Shown here: one piece after another, positions 58,001 through 63,830 of the stretch
Numbering within the stretch: position 1 is the first letter of the stretch
Layout of the letters: every line of letters begins with the position of its first letter
Origin: Branchiostoma belcheri
Taxonomy: Eukaryota > Chordata > Leptocardii > Amphioxiformes > Branchiostomatidae
DNA: 64,000 nt
Assembly (NCBI RefSeq): GCF_001625305.1
Contig: NW_017802824.1
Location: 3,221,062-3,285,061, forward strand
Reading direction: 5' to 3'
Notes under the pieces: model-generated
What the model was told of the DNA's origin: nothing
Seen by the model: only the letters and a program-made list of their open reading frames with translations
Databases searched by the model: none
Position numbers and translations under genes: made by a program

Positions 58001-60036
58001 AACCAGGTGTCCAGGTTATTATTTTCTTTTTTTGTATCTTCATTCTCAGGTATAAAAATTCGACACCCCGTGCGGTATGCAATGTAGTATCATCTATCAA
58101 CAGCTGTTGTCCACTGTAGGAGTTAAGCCTTGTGGGACTAATAGGCCTTACCACACTACAATGTAGATTCAGGAAGTTTTTATTTGCATGTACTGTGCAG
58201 CATAATTGTACGTGATATCACCCATTTTATCAAGTTATGTGGCGTTACTGTTAATTAACATTGCATTATGATTAATGTCTGCAAAGGTCAGCAGTGAACT
58301 TTATGCATCATACACTTCCCGGAGGTTTGGAATCTCAGACTTCTTGTTCTTGACTGTAAGGTTGTCTAGAGCCGCTGGGACTGGAGAGTGGACGTATCAA
58401 GGACAGCAGTATCACAGCATCGTCATCCTGGAGCAACACTCATCATTCGTACTTCGCCCGGCTCAACAAAATCATAGGGACGGGAAGCTGGGTAGGAGGT
58501 GTCAACACTCCAGGACAGTGGCTACAGGTACAATGTTGGGAAGGGCCTAGCCCGTTGCCCAGTCTATCGTAGTTTGTGCTTAATCTCCCAGCAGTATGTT
58601 TTGTGTGCTGTATTTGTTGTTGTTGTTGCTGACTTGTTTAACGTCTAATATCTCGCTACGTGGCCTCTTGGTACTGGTTTGCGCTTGGTTCAGTTTAGAG
58701 TAAAGTTTTACAACATTAATGTATTGTGTATTGCTAGTAGTGTGCGAAAGACGTCTGAATATTTTGTATGTATGTAAACTATCAGATGTTCATGTTCTTC
58801 TGCCATTTCTTTTTTTATAATAAATTTAAATTAAAAACTGAATTAATGGCTGCAAATACAGTAACAAATTGGCCCGTAGAATTCACTTACAGAGATATTA
58901 AGGACGAAAAAAAAAAAGATATGGCGTGGAACAATTTTAGATGCATCAAGCTAAATTTAAAATTTTTATTTAAAAATATAGGAAGAAAGTTGTAACATGG
59001 GTAACATGTTTGCTGTACAGGTTGACTTGGGCGGAGTAGCGAAGGTCCAGGGAGTTATAACTCAGGGTCGGGCGAATACTGGCCAGTGGGTGAAGTCATA
59101 CAACCTCCGGTTCAGTTGGGATGAAACCTCCTGGACAACCTACAAGGACTCAGACGGGTCAGATAAGGTACGGCCGTCTGGTCGGATTGTATGAGGGTCT
59201 GCGTGTTTATTTCCGTGATGACTGGTTGGCTAGTGGCCGGGAATAGGTCAGCAGTGGTAGTGGTTACAAGTCTAATATGACTCGAATTTAACTCAAATTT
59301 GATTCGATTCGTGTCGAAAGGTAGGTTAAGCATAAATGTGGTCAAACTGCTCCCTAACTTCAACGTTACCCGATTTGGTTGGTTGGTGGTCTGGAGAAGG
59401 TCCTGGATATGTGCATGGGGCTTAAGATAGAGAACCACCTATAGTGTAAAAGTTAGTTAACGCACGTGATGCATAGGGCGGAGCCCATCTCCGGTTCAGT
59501 AGCCCTTGGGCCACACAGTTTTGCAATCACTTTAGCAGGGGGCTAGTTCAATGGTAGTGGAGTGTGTTTGACGTGTATTTGGCGAGCACAGTACCCACTT
59601 GCACCGGTAGTGTGTACATGGCAATGTTATTTTTTTTTTATATCAGGTTTTTACGGGAAACACGGACACTATCACCGAGGTAACTCACGTCCTCCGCCCG
59701 CCGGTTTCTACCAGATACATCCGGTTTGTTGTCCAGAGCTGGAACCGACATCAAAGCATGAGAGTAGAAGTCCTGGGGTGTATGGACACTGGTAAGTCAG
59801 TTAGAACTCAGCGAAAGCATCTGATGATAGTTTCGTTCAAGAAATTAGGATATACAGTGAAGTGAAATAAAGTGAATGAAATAGTTTTCGAACAAAGAGC
59901 GCTGAACAGAGATCTCATTACCTTCTCCAAGAAGTTTCATTTTCGGTCCCGTTCGTGTGTGTGTGTGTGTGTGTGTTTGTGTGTGGGTATACGTACGTGC
60001 GTGCGTGTGTGCGTGCGTGTGTGCGTACGTGTGTGT

Positions 60037-60072
<36 letters not shown>

Positions 60073-61538
60073 GCTCCTGGGTGAGTGGGAAGTTTGATAC
60101 AGCGTTTTGAAGAGTTTTTAACGCGTTCTCTCGGATTGTAGGATGGCCGGCTATTAAAATAACGCGTTAAAAACTGTTCAAAACGCTGTATCAATATTGT
60201 GTCTCATGCGTTGATGAAGGAGGCTAATTGTTTTCTTCGATAGGTTGCCGATCACCCTTGGGAATGGAGTCCCGACACGTTCTGGACGACAGAATAACCG
60301 CGTCGTCTGAACATGGTGGTGAGACGTGCAGGACGAGTCTGGGCCGGCTGAACCAGGCGGGCACTGCGGCCTGGTGTGCGGGGAATACCACAGCCGGAGA
60401 GTGGATACAGGTAGAACTAGAAATGTTTTTTAAAGCTGGCCGGGGGCAAAAATGGGAATAGCTGGTTGGGTGGCGTGGGTGTGATGACGATTTGTGACTC
60501 AAATAATTGGCCACCTTGCATCTTTCTATATTTTGTAATTATAGTGATATTTTGTAATTATAGTGAATTAGCGCTTACCCGCATTAAAAAACTGCATCAC
60601 TTCTTCTTTCATAAAAAGGCCAGTCTTCTGCTTGGTTTTCATCGATATGGTAATGTATTGTGCACTTAGAGTCATAATGACCCCCACCCTCCTAAATGAT
60701 TTAAAAGGTTTCCCAAATTTTTCTTTAAAAAGTTAAAATTATTGGATGAATGTAAAATGCCTTTGATTTGTGATATGAGCGATGCTTTTGGTTTAGGTTG
60801 ATCTGGGCTTTTCCATGGTTTCGGGAGTGGTGACACAAGGTCGAGACGCCCTACTGATTGCAAGTGTACCGCAATATGTGACGTCATACAAGCTCCTGTT
60901 TAGCAACGACGGCGACTCCTGGACAACATACAGGGACTTGGACGGCTTGGATAAGGTAGACCACTAAAATAGAAACCCATTTAAGGTTCTAATTACCTTC
61001 AGAAGCAAATCATTTGTGTCGCAAGAAGTGTTCCCTACGATAATGCCAACTGCTTGTAAAGCTGAATGGTAAAAGAGAGGCAAGATAGTTTATAAACACT
61101 GTTCTGTTTGGTCTCAATCAAAAGCATTCATTTGCATTTGTACGAGTATATGGTGACCAGCTATGTACTGCTACATAATGTAGGGTGTCTCCTACAGCAC
61201 CAGTTACCATGGTAACAGACGTCTGGTCCAGGTCATAGACCTTATGTGTTTGTAGAAGAAGATACAGCAGAAACAATATTGTTTTCCCTCAACGTGAAAT
61301 AAAAATGTTGACTGTACCGCCGCCGTCGACGATTTTCCATTTTTCACCAGTTTTTTTTTTTCTTCCCTTTAACCAGGTTTTCACAGGTAACAGTGATGCG
61401 ACGACCCCCGTTGTTCAGGCCCTTCACCCGCCTGTCACTACCAGGTACATCCGCGTGGTGGCGCTAACCTGGCACAACTGGATCAGCATGAGGCTGGAGG
61501 TCCTGGGCTGCTACGGCGTCGGTATATCGGACTATTGA
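42832..61538 (+). CDS. Gene B: secreted PAN/EGF/C-type lectin/F5-8C/CUB/sushi mosaic protein
   Basis: Twenty-six exons join in one frame of 4239 bp (1412 residues plus stop): 42832-43005, 43939-44118, 44563-44734, 45102-45482, 46954-47180, 47743-47950, 48506-48579, 48746-48865, 49343-49505, 49874-49924, 50266-50432, 50936-51079, 51928-52066, 53142-53303, 53766-53944, 54380-54529, 55045-55189, 55684-55847, 56896-57042, 57636-57780, 58361-58527, 59021-59167, 59647-59791, 60244-60410, 60797-60955, 61377-61538. All junction phases agree. Order: signal peptide, PAN/apple, EGF, C-type lectin, F5/8C-like, CUB, linker, F5/8C, sushi, four F5/8C. No membrane helix is seen, so it is probably secreted. 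Binding of glycans or surfaces is inferred from the families. The 3' end is uncertain because the last exon has a possible donor. Confidence 0.85.
43080..43430. repeat. tandem array in gene B intron 1, units of about 60-70 bp
   Basis: About five imperfect units of CAGCTTCTGTATCTGTATAG, CCGGCATAACC and CCCTTTGGAAAAACACAC. Single relatives are found at 9280-9400 and about 6148-6170. Confidence 0.75.
43555..43860 (+). repeat. dispersed repeat with an open frame in gene B intron 1
   Basis: A 98-codon frame starts at 43562 ([14 protein letters not shown]). Its DNA start, with AATTTTTTGGCGACGTCTCA, matches the intron repeat following exon 6 at 47984-48390, so it is repeat-derived. A donor-like CAG|GTACCA occurs at 43827, but its phase (2) does not fit exon 2. 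Confidence 0.5.
43939..44118 (+). CDS. Gene B exon 2: PAN/apple-like domain
   Basis: The acceptor GTCATCAG ends at 43938 and the donor GTAAGT starts at 44119, both phase 0. The core [20 protein letters not shown], then GDGRCEINN, shows the C..C..C.S..Y and C.L/I pattern of PAN/apple modules, which bind proteins or carbohydrates. One N-glycosylation sequon (NAT). Residues about 59-118 of the protein. Confidence 0.8.
44563..44734 (+). CDS. Gene B exon 3: EGF-like domain
   Basis: The acceptor AACTACAG ends at 44562 (phase 0) and the donor GTAAAT starts at 44735 (phase 1). The cysteine pattern is [12 protein letters not shown], a longer loop, [14 protein letters not shown], giving the six EGF cysteines and the usual GF.G.NC end. 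One extra cysteine (NHC) sits in the C3-C4 loop. Calcium-binding EGF residues are not evident. Confidence 0.85.
44830..45035. mobile_element. TGACGTCA-containing MITE in gene B intron 3
   Basis: AACACAAAAAAGTTCACC, CTTTCGGCCAGTCACTCAGG, GTGTGACGTCAACACTGGG and AGATGAACTTTCATGATAG match 36370-36700. Confidence 0.65.
45102..45482 (+). CDS. Gene B exon 4: C-type lectin-like domain
   Basis: The acceptor TTCTTGTAG ends at 45101 and the donor GTAAGA starts at 45483, both phase 1. The whole domain is one exon of about 127 residues with [27 protein letters not shown] and DADC...YLCEK, including four cysteines as in short-form CTLDs. The long-loop triplet is QPN rather than EPN or QPD. The usual WND is LWGDADC, with Gly at the Asn position. 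Sugar specificity therefore cannot be predicted and calcium binding may be weakened. Confidence 0.9.
45535..46432 (+). mobile_element. 5'-truncated LINE in gene B intron 4
   Basis: The frame is open from about 45537 to the stop at 46132-46134 (about 198 codons). It has the late reverse-transcriptase landmarks [47 protein letters not shown] and [11 protein letters not shown], as in CR1/L2/Jockey-type non-LTR elements. A 3' UTR follows with a hairpin around GGAGGCCTCC...GGCCTCCC and a TGAAAC-type tail at about 46408-46427. The catalytic core is missing. It begins some 50 bp after the exon 4 donor. Confidence 0.85.
46578..46790. mobile_element. AACTGTTCTC MITE family, partial
   Basis: GAATCTCTCGGTCTTCATCA, GTGCTGTAGACACGTG, GTGACGTCAGCACTGGGTCA and GTCGGTACCGCCCCCCGTC match the family at 39502-39793. 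The outer arms are lost. Confidence 0.6.
46954..47950 (+). CDS. Gene B exons 5-6: F5/8C-like (galactose-binding fold) domain
   Basis: Exon 5 (46954-47180) and exon 6 (47743-47950) join in phase 0 as [13 protein letters not shown]. The module has [27 protein letters not shown] and the last strand [20 protein letters not shown], fitting a divergent discoidin fold. Lengths and exon count differ from the five later cassettes, so it has a separate origin. The exon 6 acceptor (CGACCTCAAG, ending 47742) has a weak pyrimidine tract; the alternative ATCATAG at 47723 would break the phase. The exon 6 donor is GTGATT. Confidence 0.8.
47560..47660. mobile_element. fragment of the TCAAATTTGA-containing MITE family
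   Basis: TTGACTCAAATATTACTCAA, then CTATTCGATTCATATAGAAA, match the signature at 4190-4440; it lies inside intron 5. Confidence 0.55.
48031..48138 (+). pseudogene. decayed copy of the gene B exon 6 end
   Basis: ACCAGGTTCACGGAAACGTC, GCGGATCACGGAAAACACTC and GAATTGCCTGAAGTACA align with the end of exon 6, with insertions and deletions that break the frame. The former donor reads GGCAAGTGATT. The downstream block (GCTGCCTGCAAAATTTTGGC) also follows exon 6 itself. Confidence 0.8.
48217..48302 (+). pseudogene. second copy of the gene B exon 6 end, frame intact
   Basis: GTGCTGATTACGGAAATACA, TCGGGCTGG and GAGTTTCCTGAAGTACCGGC keep the exon 6 frame up to an intact donor-like G|GTGATT. No phase-0 acceptor is visible upstream, so it is probably not spliced in. 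Copies are spaced roughly 180 bp. Confidence 0.75.
48506..49505 (+). CDS. Gene B exons 7-9: CUB domain
   Basis: Three exons: 48506-48579 (phase 1 in, 0 out), 48746-48865 (0, 0), 49343-49505 (0 in, 1 out). The module reads [20 protein letters not shown], then [31 protein letters not shown] and LFDYVG...GRFCG, with four CUB cysteines. DYVELFD fits the acidic calcium site of calcium-binding CUBs. It ends [19 protein letters not shown], a typical last strand. Confidence 0.85.
49042..49264. mobile_element. AACTGTTCTC MITE family in gene B intron 8
   Basis: AATTAAACTGTTCTCTAACT at the left pairs with GTTCAGAGAATAGTTTAATT at the right. The outer right arm TTTACCAACTCAGATGAACT follows at 49233. Confidence 0.65.
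49526..49790 (+). mobile_element. exon-proximal MITE family, copy 7
   Basis: Begins 21 bp after the exon 9 donor (AACTAGGAAGGTAACATTTG) and ends CCTTCGGTAAACATA. Confidence 0.75.
49874..49924 (+). CDS. Gene B exon 10: short linker
   Basis: A 51-bp symmetric phase 1-1 exon with acceptor TTTTCAG and donor GTAAGG, encoding about 17 residues ([16 protein letters not shown]) with one N-glycosylation sequon and one cysteine. Because it is a multiple of three and symmetric, it could be skipped without a frameshift. Confidence 0.7.
50266..52066 (+). CDS. Gene B exons 11-13: F5/8C domain 1
   Basis: Exons 50266-50432, 50936-51079 and 51928-52066 have phases 1-0-0-1. Landmarks are [59 protein letters not shown] and [12 protein letters not shown]...RVEILGCY. 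The first and last cysteines give the usual terminal disulfide; an extra pair is likely between GHC and AWC. F5/8C domains bind phospholipids, glycans or proteins through loop residues; the ligand here is unknown. Confidence 0.9.
50675..50830. mobile_element. TTAA-type MITE fragment in gene B intron 11
   Basis: TTAAGTGTCTGTCACACATT, CCCCGACCACCAACCAACC and GAATTAAATTTGAGTTAAAT match the family at 24500-24901 and 4190-4440. It ends about 100 bp before exon 12. Confidence 0.6.
51165..51460 (+). mobile_element. exon-proximal MITE family, copy 8
   Basis: Starts 85 bp after exon 12. It carries an internal GT microsatellite near 51307-51323 and ends CCTTCGGTAAACATAA. It appears to be inserted in an older repeat also seen at 7380-7680. 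Confidence 0.75.
51715..51800 (-). mobile_element. LINE 3' end, reversed
   Basis: An ATGAATGAATAAATGAATGA tail followed by TTTCATCCCATTGGGCAAAA and ACAGGT resembles the 3' UTR of the LINE at 1576-2190. Confidence 0.5.
52259..52660 (+). mobile_element. tRNA-headed SINE in gene B intron 13
   Basis: A box TGTAGTGGTTAGAGC and B box GGGTTCGATTCC, then CTTGTGCCCTTGGGAAAGGC, shared with the SINE at 1322-1553. The 3' half is different (GTGTGAATGGGTACCTAAC, GGTCACCTTGTGGCGCC). It may be a recombinant family with a shared central block. The 3' end near 52660 is approximate. Confidence 0.65.
52751..53024. mobile_element. MITE in gene B intron 13 with flanking direct repeat
   Basis: AGTTTAAACTGTAATTTCCA pairs with TTGGAAATTACATTTTAAAC near the right side, and AGTCTGTGGCGCCCCCCGTC lies between. 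ATGATATCAACA occurs at both edges (about 52752 and 53014), a possible target duplication. Confidence 0.55.
53142..53303 (+). CDS. Gene B exon 14: sushi/CCP domain
   Basis: The acceptor TTTAATAG ends at 53141 and the donor GTAAGC starts at 53304, symmetric phase 1-1. The four cysteines (VCPRL, DFTCS, VTCQ, PTCT) with CSTGYRLQG and [10 protein letters not shown] are a textbook complement control module, often involved in protein binding. It separates the first F5/8C domain from the other four. Confidence 0.95.
53640..53735. mobile_element. right end of the AACTGTTCTC MITE family
   Basis: GACTGAGAGATTCACTCGAA, then AGTTGGGGAACAGTTT and AGATGAACTTTCCTGCTTAT, match the right side of 39502-39793 and 49042-49264. 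It ends about 30 bp before exon 15. Confidence 0.6.
53766..55189 (+). CDS. Gene B exons 15-17: F5/8C domain 2
   Basis: Exons 53766-53944, 54380-54529 and 55045-55189 have phases 1-0-0-1. Landmarks are [55 protein letters not shown]| and [12 protein letters not shown]...RVEVLGCM. Five cysteines are present (VCQ, AWCAA, NQCVT, HICMR, LGC), so one is probably unpaired. The exon 17 acceptor gives ILTAN where the other cassettes have VF.GN. Confidence 0.9.
54060..54255 (+). mobile_element. LINE 3' end with (AAAC)n tail
   Basis: TTTATGTCTGACCC, AGAGACCTCAATAAA, GGCCTATTTGGGCTTCTTG and TAATAAAG precede an AAAC repeat at about 54228-54252. Same family as 16800-16960. Confidence 0.6.
54600..54920. 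mobile_element. TCAAATTTGA/TTGGTTGGT MITE family in gene B intron 16
   Basis: CCTACCTTTCTATAGGGACT, GAATTTGAGTTAAATTTGAG and several CCAACCAACC boxes match the family described at 4190-4440 and 24500-24901. Confidence 0.55.
55684..57780 (+). CDS. Gene B exons 18-20: F5/8C domain 3
   Basis: Exons 55684-55847, 56896-57042 and 57636-57780 have phases 1-0-0-1. Landmarks are [60 protein letters not shown] and [11 protein letters not shown]...RVEVLGCM. Only the first and last cysteines remain; the usual AWC is AWA here, and its partner is also absent. Confidence 0.9.
55850..56630. other. gene B intron 18, unassigned part
   Basis: No extra exon or recognised repeat in this part of the intron. Confidence 0.4.
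56640..56885. mobile_element. TGACGTCA-type MITE, divergent
   Basis: CACCTCGAATTTTCAGTCAC, GAGCACGTGACGTTAGGAAC, GGTAGACGATATCGGCCCCC and ATAGCCTCTTTTACTCCCCT match parts of 36370-36700. It ends about 10 bp before exon 19. Confidence 0.55.
57045..57630. other. gene B intron 19
   Basis: AT-rich, with short ATT runs near 57320; nothing else recognised. Confidence 0.4.
58060..58270 (+). repeat. dispersed repeat shared with 5280-5480
   Basis: CTATCAACAGCTGTTGTCCA, TTAAGCCTTGTGGGAC and CTTACCACACTAC follow the same order as at 5280-5480. Confidence 0.6.
58361..59791 (+). CDS. Gene B exons 21-23: F5/8C domain 4
   Basis: Exons 58361-58527, 59021-59167 and 59647-59791 have phases 1-0-0-1. Landmarks are [60 protein letters not shown] and TTRYI-like [12 protein letters not shown]...RVEVLGCM. 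As in domain 3, only the terminal cysteine pair is kept (SWVGG replaces AWCA.). The first exon is acceptor CTGTAAG, less typical than its neighbours but in phase. Confidence 0.9.
59190..59430. mobile_element. TCAAATTTGA/TTGGTTGGT MITE family in gene B intron 22
   Basis: GACTCGAATTTAACTCAAAT, TTCGATTCGTGTCGAAAGGT, TTGGTTGGTTGGTGGTCTGG and a right end GGGGCTTAA match 24500-24901. Confidence 0.6.
59478..59562 (-). mobile_element. second SINE family, 3' fragment
   Basis: CCCATCTCCGGTTCAGTAGC, TTGGGCCACACAG and GCAGGGGGCTAGTTC match the 3' part of 15113-15365 and of 29399-29600. Confidence 0.6.
59955..60070. repeat. (GT)n microsatellite with GTGC/GTAC variants
   Basis: About 115 bp of GT-rich simple sequence in gene B intron 23. 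Confidence 0.9.
60070..60225. mobile_element. TAGCC-ended MITE, truncated copy
   Basis: AGGCTCCTGGGTGAGTGGGA, TTTGATACAGCGTTTTGAAG and, inverted, TCAAAACGCTGTATCAATAT and GGAGGCTA match 34012-34243. The left tip is lost into the microsatellite. It ends 20 bp before exon 24. Confidence 0.65.
60244..61538 (+). CDS. Gene B exons 24-26: F5/8C domain 5 and C-terminus
   Basis: Exons 60244-60410 and 60797-60955 are followed by the last exon 61377-61538. Landmarks are [59 protein letters not shown] and [12 protein letters not shown]...RLEVLGCY. The extra cysteine pair (ETC, AWCAG) is back. The frame stops at TGA 61536-61538 (CYGVGISDY), about two residues beyond where the other cassettes splice. A donor-like GTCG|GTATAT at 61521 would make this exon 145 bp, phase 1, exactly like its paralogues, so the gene could continue. 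Confidence 0.85.
61147..61297 (+). mobile_element. exon-proximal MITE family, 5'-truncated copy 9
   Basis: TATATGGTGACCAG, CACCAGTTACCATGGTAACA, GTCTGGTCCAGGTCATAGAC and TTGTTTTCCCTC; it ends about 80 bp before exon 26. Confidence 0.6.
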
Positions 61539-61665
61539 ACGTCTTTATTTGGGAATATTGAACCTGCGAGAGTGGTATTGGTTGTTTGAACACATGTCAC
61601 GTTTTGTGCAATATATATATTATAGATTTTTGGAACTAAGCATCAAATCATTTTTTTCTTGCTTT

Positions 61666-62025
61666 AGGCCACACCAATTCGATTTGTTGGTTCTCAGATT
61701 ATTTTTCAAAAACAATATGATGCGACAGGGCGAAAAAATAAAAACAGACCCAGGCATCCTATGATAGCCCCAGAAGCTATTAAAGGAACCATGATGTCAA
61801 CATACCGGTCTGGTTTATAACTAATTACAATAAATTTAGAACTTTTTATAAAACCAAATTGCATTAATAGATGAAAAAATCTTAAGAGGCTTTCTTCCAC
61901 TGTTTGGGCCAAAATATGAGCATCTGGGAGTTGGTTCAGAACCTGAAACTGTTTTTTTTTTTCAAATAAAAAAAAATGAAGTGGGTGAATCCAAGAAGAA
62001 CCAATCACTTAAATTGGTGTGGCCT
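61666..62025. mobile_element. GGCCACACCAATT MITE
   Basis: The left end AGGCCACACCAATTCGATTT and the right end TTAAATTGGTGTGGCCT are inverted repeats that continue, imperfectly, through TTGGTTCTC. The interior includes ATGCGACAGGGCGAAAAAAT, which recalls the GGCCACAGCAAGTAA family (ATGCAATAGGGCGAAA). Confidence 0.7.
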
Positions 62026-62204
62026 TACATATAATTGCCTGGGACATACTTTATGTCAATGGTATATTATCCCCATTGCACTGCCACAAGATTTTGTGAA
62101 CTTACCCCAGTTTGTAAAATAGTCAGTCCAATCTTACCTGCAATACTTGCATTAAAAATATTATAATATAATATATGTATATAATTATATATACAGGTTG
62201 TTTT

Positions 62205-62400
62205 TAGACCCCTGCAAATGATAGCTTTAGTTTCAGTTTTTATTCGCACTTTAAAACAAAATGTAACAATACAGATACAAGAAAATATAAATGAAATGTA
62301 ACAGTGCAGGGAGGCCGGAAGCATAAAATGCTTATGAGGAGGCCTCCCTTCATATCGTAAGTAACAATTCAAATAAATCGGATAAATAAGAAATAAATAA
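62205..62400 (-). mobile_element. LINE 3' end, inverted relative of 45535-46432
   Basis: On the minus strand it reads CTTATTTATCCGATTTATTT, GGGAGGCCTCCTCATAAGCA, TTTTATGCTTCCGGCCTCCC and GCGAATAAAAACTGAAACT. This is the same 3' UTR, hairpin and tail as 46258-46420 on the plus strand. Coding sequence is absent or not recognisable. Confidence 0.8.
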
Positions 62401-63690
62401 GTGATAGACTCAACAGATACAAAGTCAACAGTAGTATGGTCCTTCATAGTGAATTTTTTATTTCAACAAGGACAAGTTTAGCATAGCTAAGCCCAATCAT
62501 CCCTCTTAAGGCACACATATATAGCAAAACATCTTTTAACTCACAGCAAGCAAGAATCCTAGAGCCGTACATATATGATCATAATTGCTATGACCAAAAC
62601 ACACACACACATATATAGAGAACAATTACAAAAACAGAGTGACATTTAAAGTGTTAGATTTACTCATTATATAACTTTATAAAAATAACTCAGTAACATC
62701 TGTTCAAAATGATTTGAAAAAAGATAGACTCTAGCTTTTAAATTTGAAAACTTAGAAATCATTATTTTGAAGGGACGGTACCATACTGATAAAGAGTTTT
62801 CAAAACTGGATGGATTCATAAATTGTTCTGTCATATTTAGTAATTTCTTAGTAATATCAGTCCTCAATTCAATGCAAAACTGCATTAATAAGCAAAGATT
62901 TAACTATTGACAGAAATGTCCAACTGAACTTGGTGTAACATTGTTGTTTTGCTTTGATGACTTAAAGACTTTGAATGAAGACAAGTTCTGGCCAGCCTGA
63001 CTTTTTTTTCGTTGTCTCAATTTTGAAATCTCGACCAAATGTAACACTAAACTCCTGCATTTTGAGAGGCAAATTTTGCTGGTACTCTGACAAAGTTTAC
63101 TTGGTACTCTGACAAAGTTTACTTTAAAATTATAAATGACACCTCTTTCCATATCTTAACATCACGGATCGGGTAATTTTTTTGTCAGTCATGACCAGCA
63201 AAATTCCTTCAAATGACGGAAAGATGGGCACTGGCTAGAACAGTGAAGTATTTATAAGAGCAACAGTTACAGTACACAAAAATACATTCAGAACATTAAA
63301 CAAAAGGGTGTGTTTGAAACAATTGTGCTTAACCTACATGTAGTACTTTTCTACTACATTGTACATGCTTGTATGAATCAATATCTGTTTGAAATTGCAT
63401 ATAGTCTGTAGCACCAGCTTCCCAGGATCAAACATCCTTTAAAAACATTAAAGCATTTCAGAATTCTCCCCCTTTTGTGTATATTTATCAAACAACTGCA
63501 ATATCACCAATGCTCCTTTTTTTTACATTTGCTCCTGGTAGATACACAGTAAACTGCAATGTTCTATACCCAAAACGTTTAAAGATGTCATAGAATGTTT
63601 TCCTATTAAAACCTTAGAAATTGTGCAGTGTACACTAAAACACACACAAGCTTTACTTAGCTTGACTGTAGGTGTTTAGTATGTCACTGT
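62401..63690. other. unassigned AT-rich sequence downstream of gene B
   Basis: No gene recognised. A small perfect duplication of TTGGTACTCTGACAAAGTTT-type sequence occurs near 63080-63125. Short minus-strand frames lack motifs. Confidence 0.4.
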
Positions 63691-63694
63691 TTCT

Positions 63695-63830
63695 GAAGCC
63701 CCTGTAACATATAACTGAACATGGCCTACTGAACACTGCCGAACTCCCCCCAACCATGGTTAGGAGTAGGTTGGGAGCAAGGTTGGCTGGTGATTGACGA
63801 GGTTGCCTACTGTTCGGCTGTGTCAGTCTT
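63695..63830 (+). mobile_element. TTAA-type MITE fragment
   Basis: GCCCCTGTAACATATAACTG, GAACACTGCCGAACTCCCCC, CCAACCATGGTTAGGAGTAG and TGTTCGGCTGTGTC match the family at 24500-24901. Confidence 0.6.
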
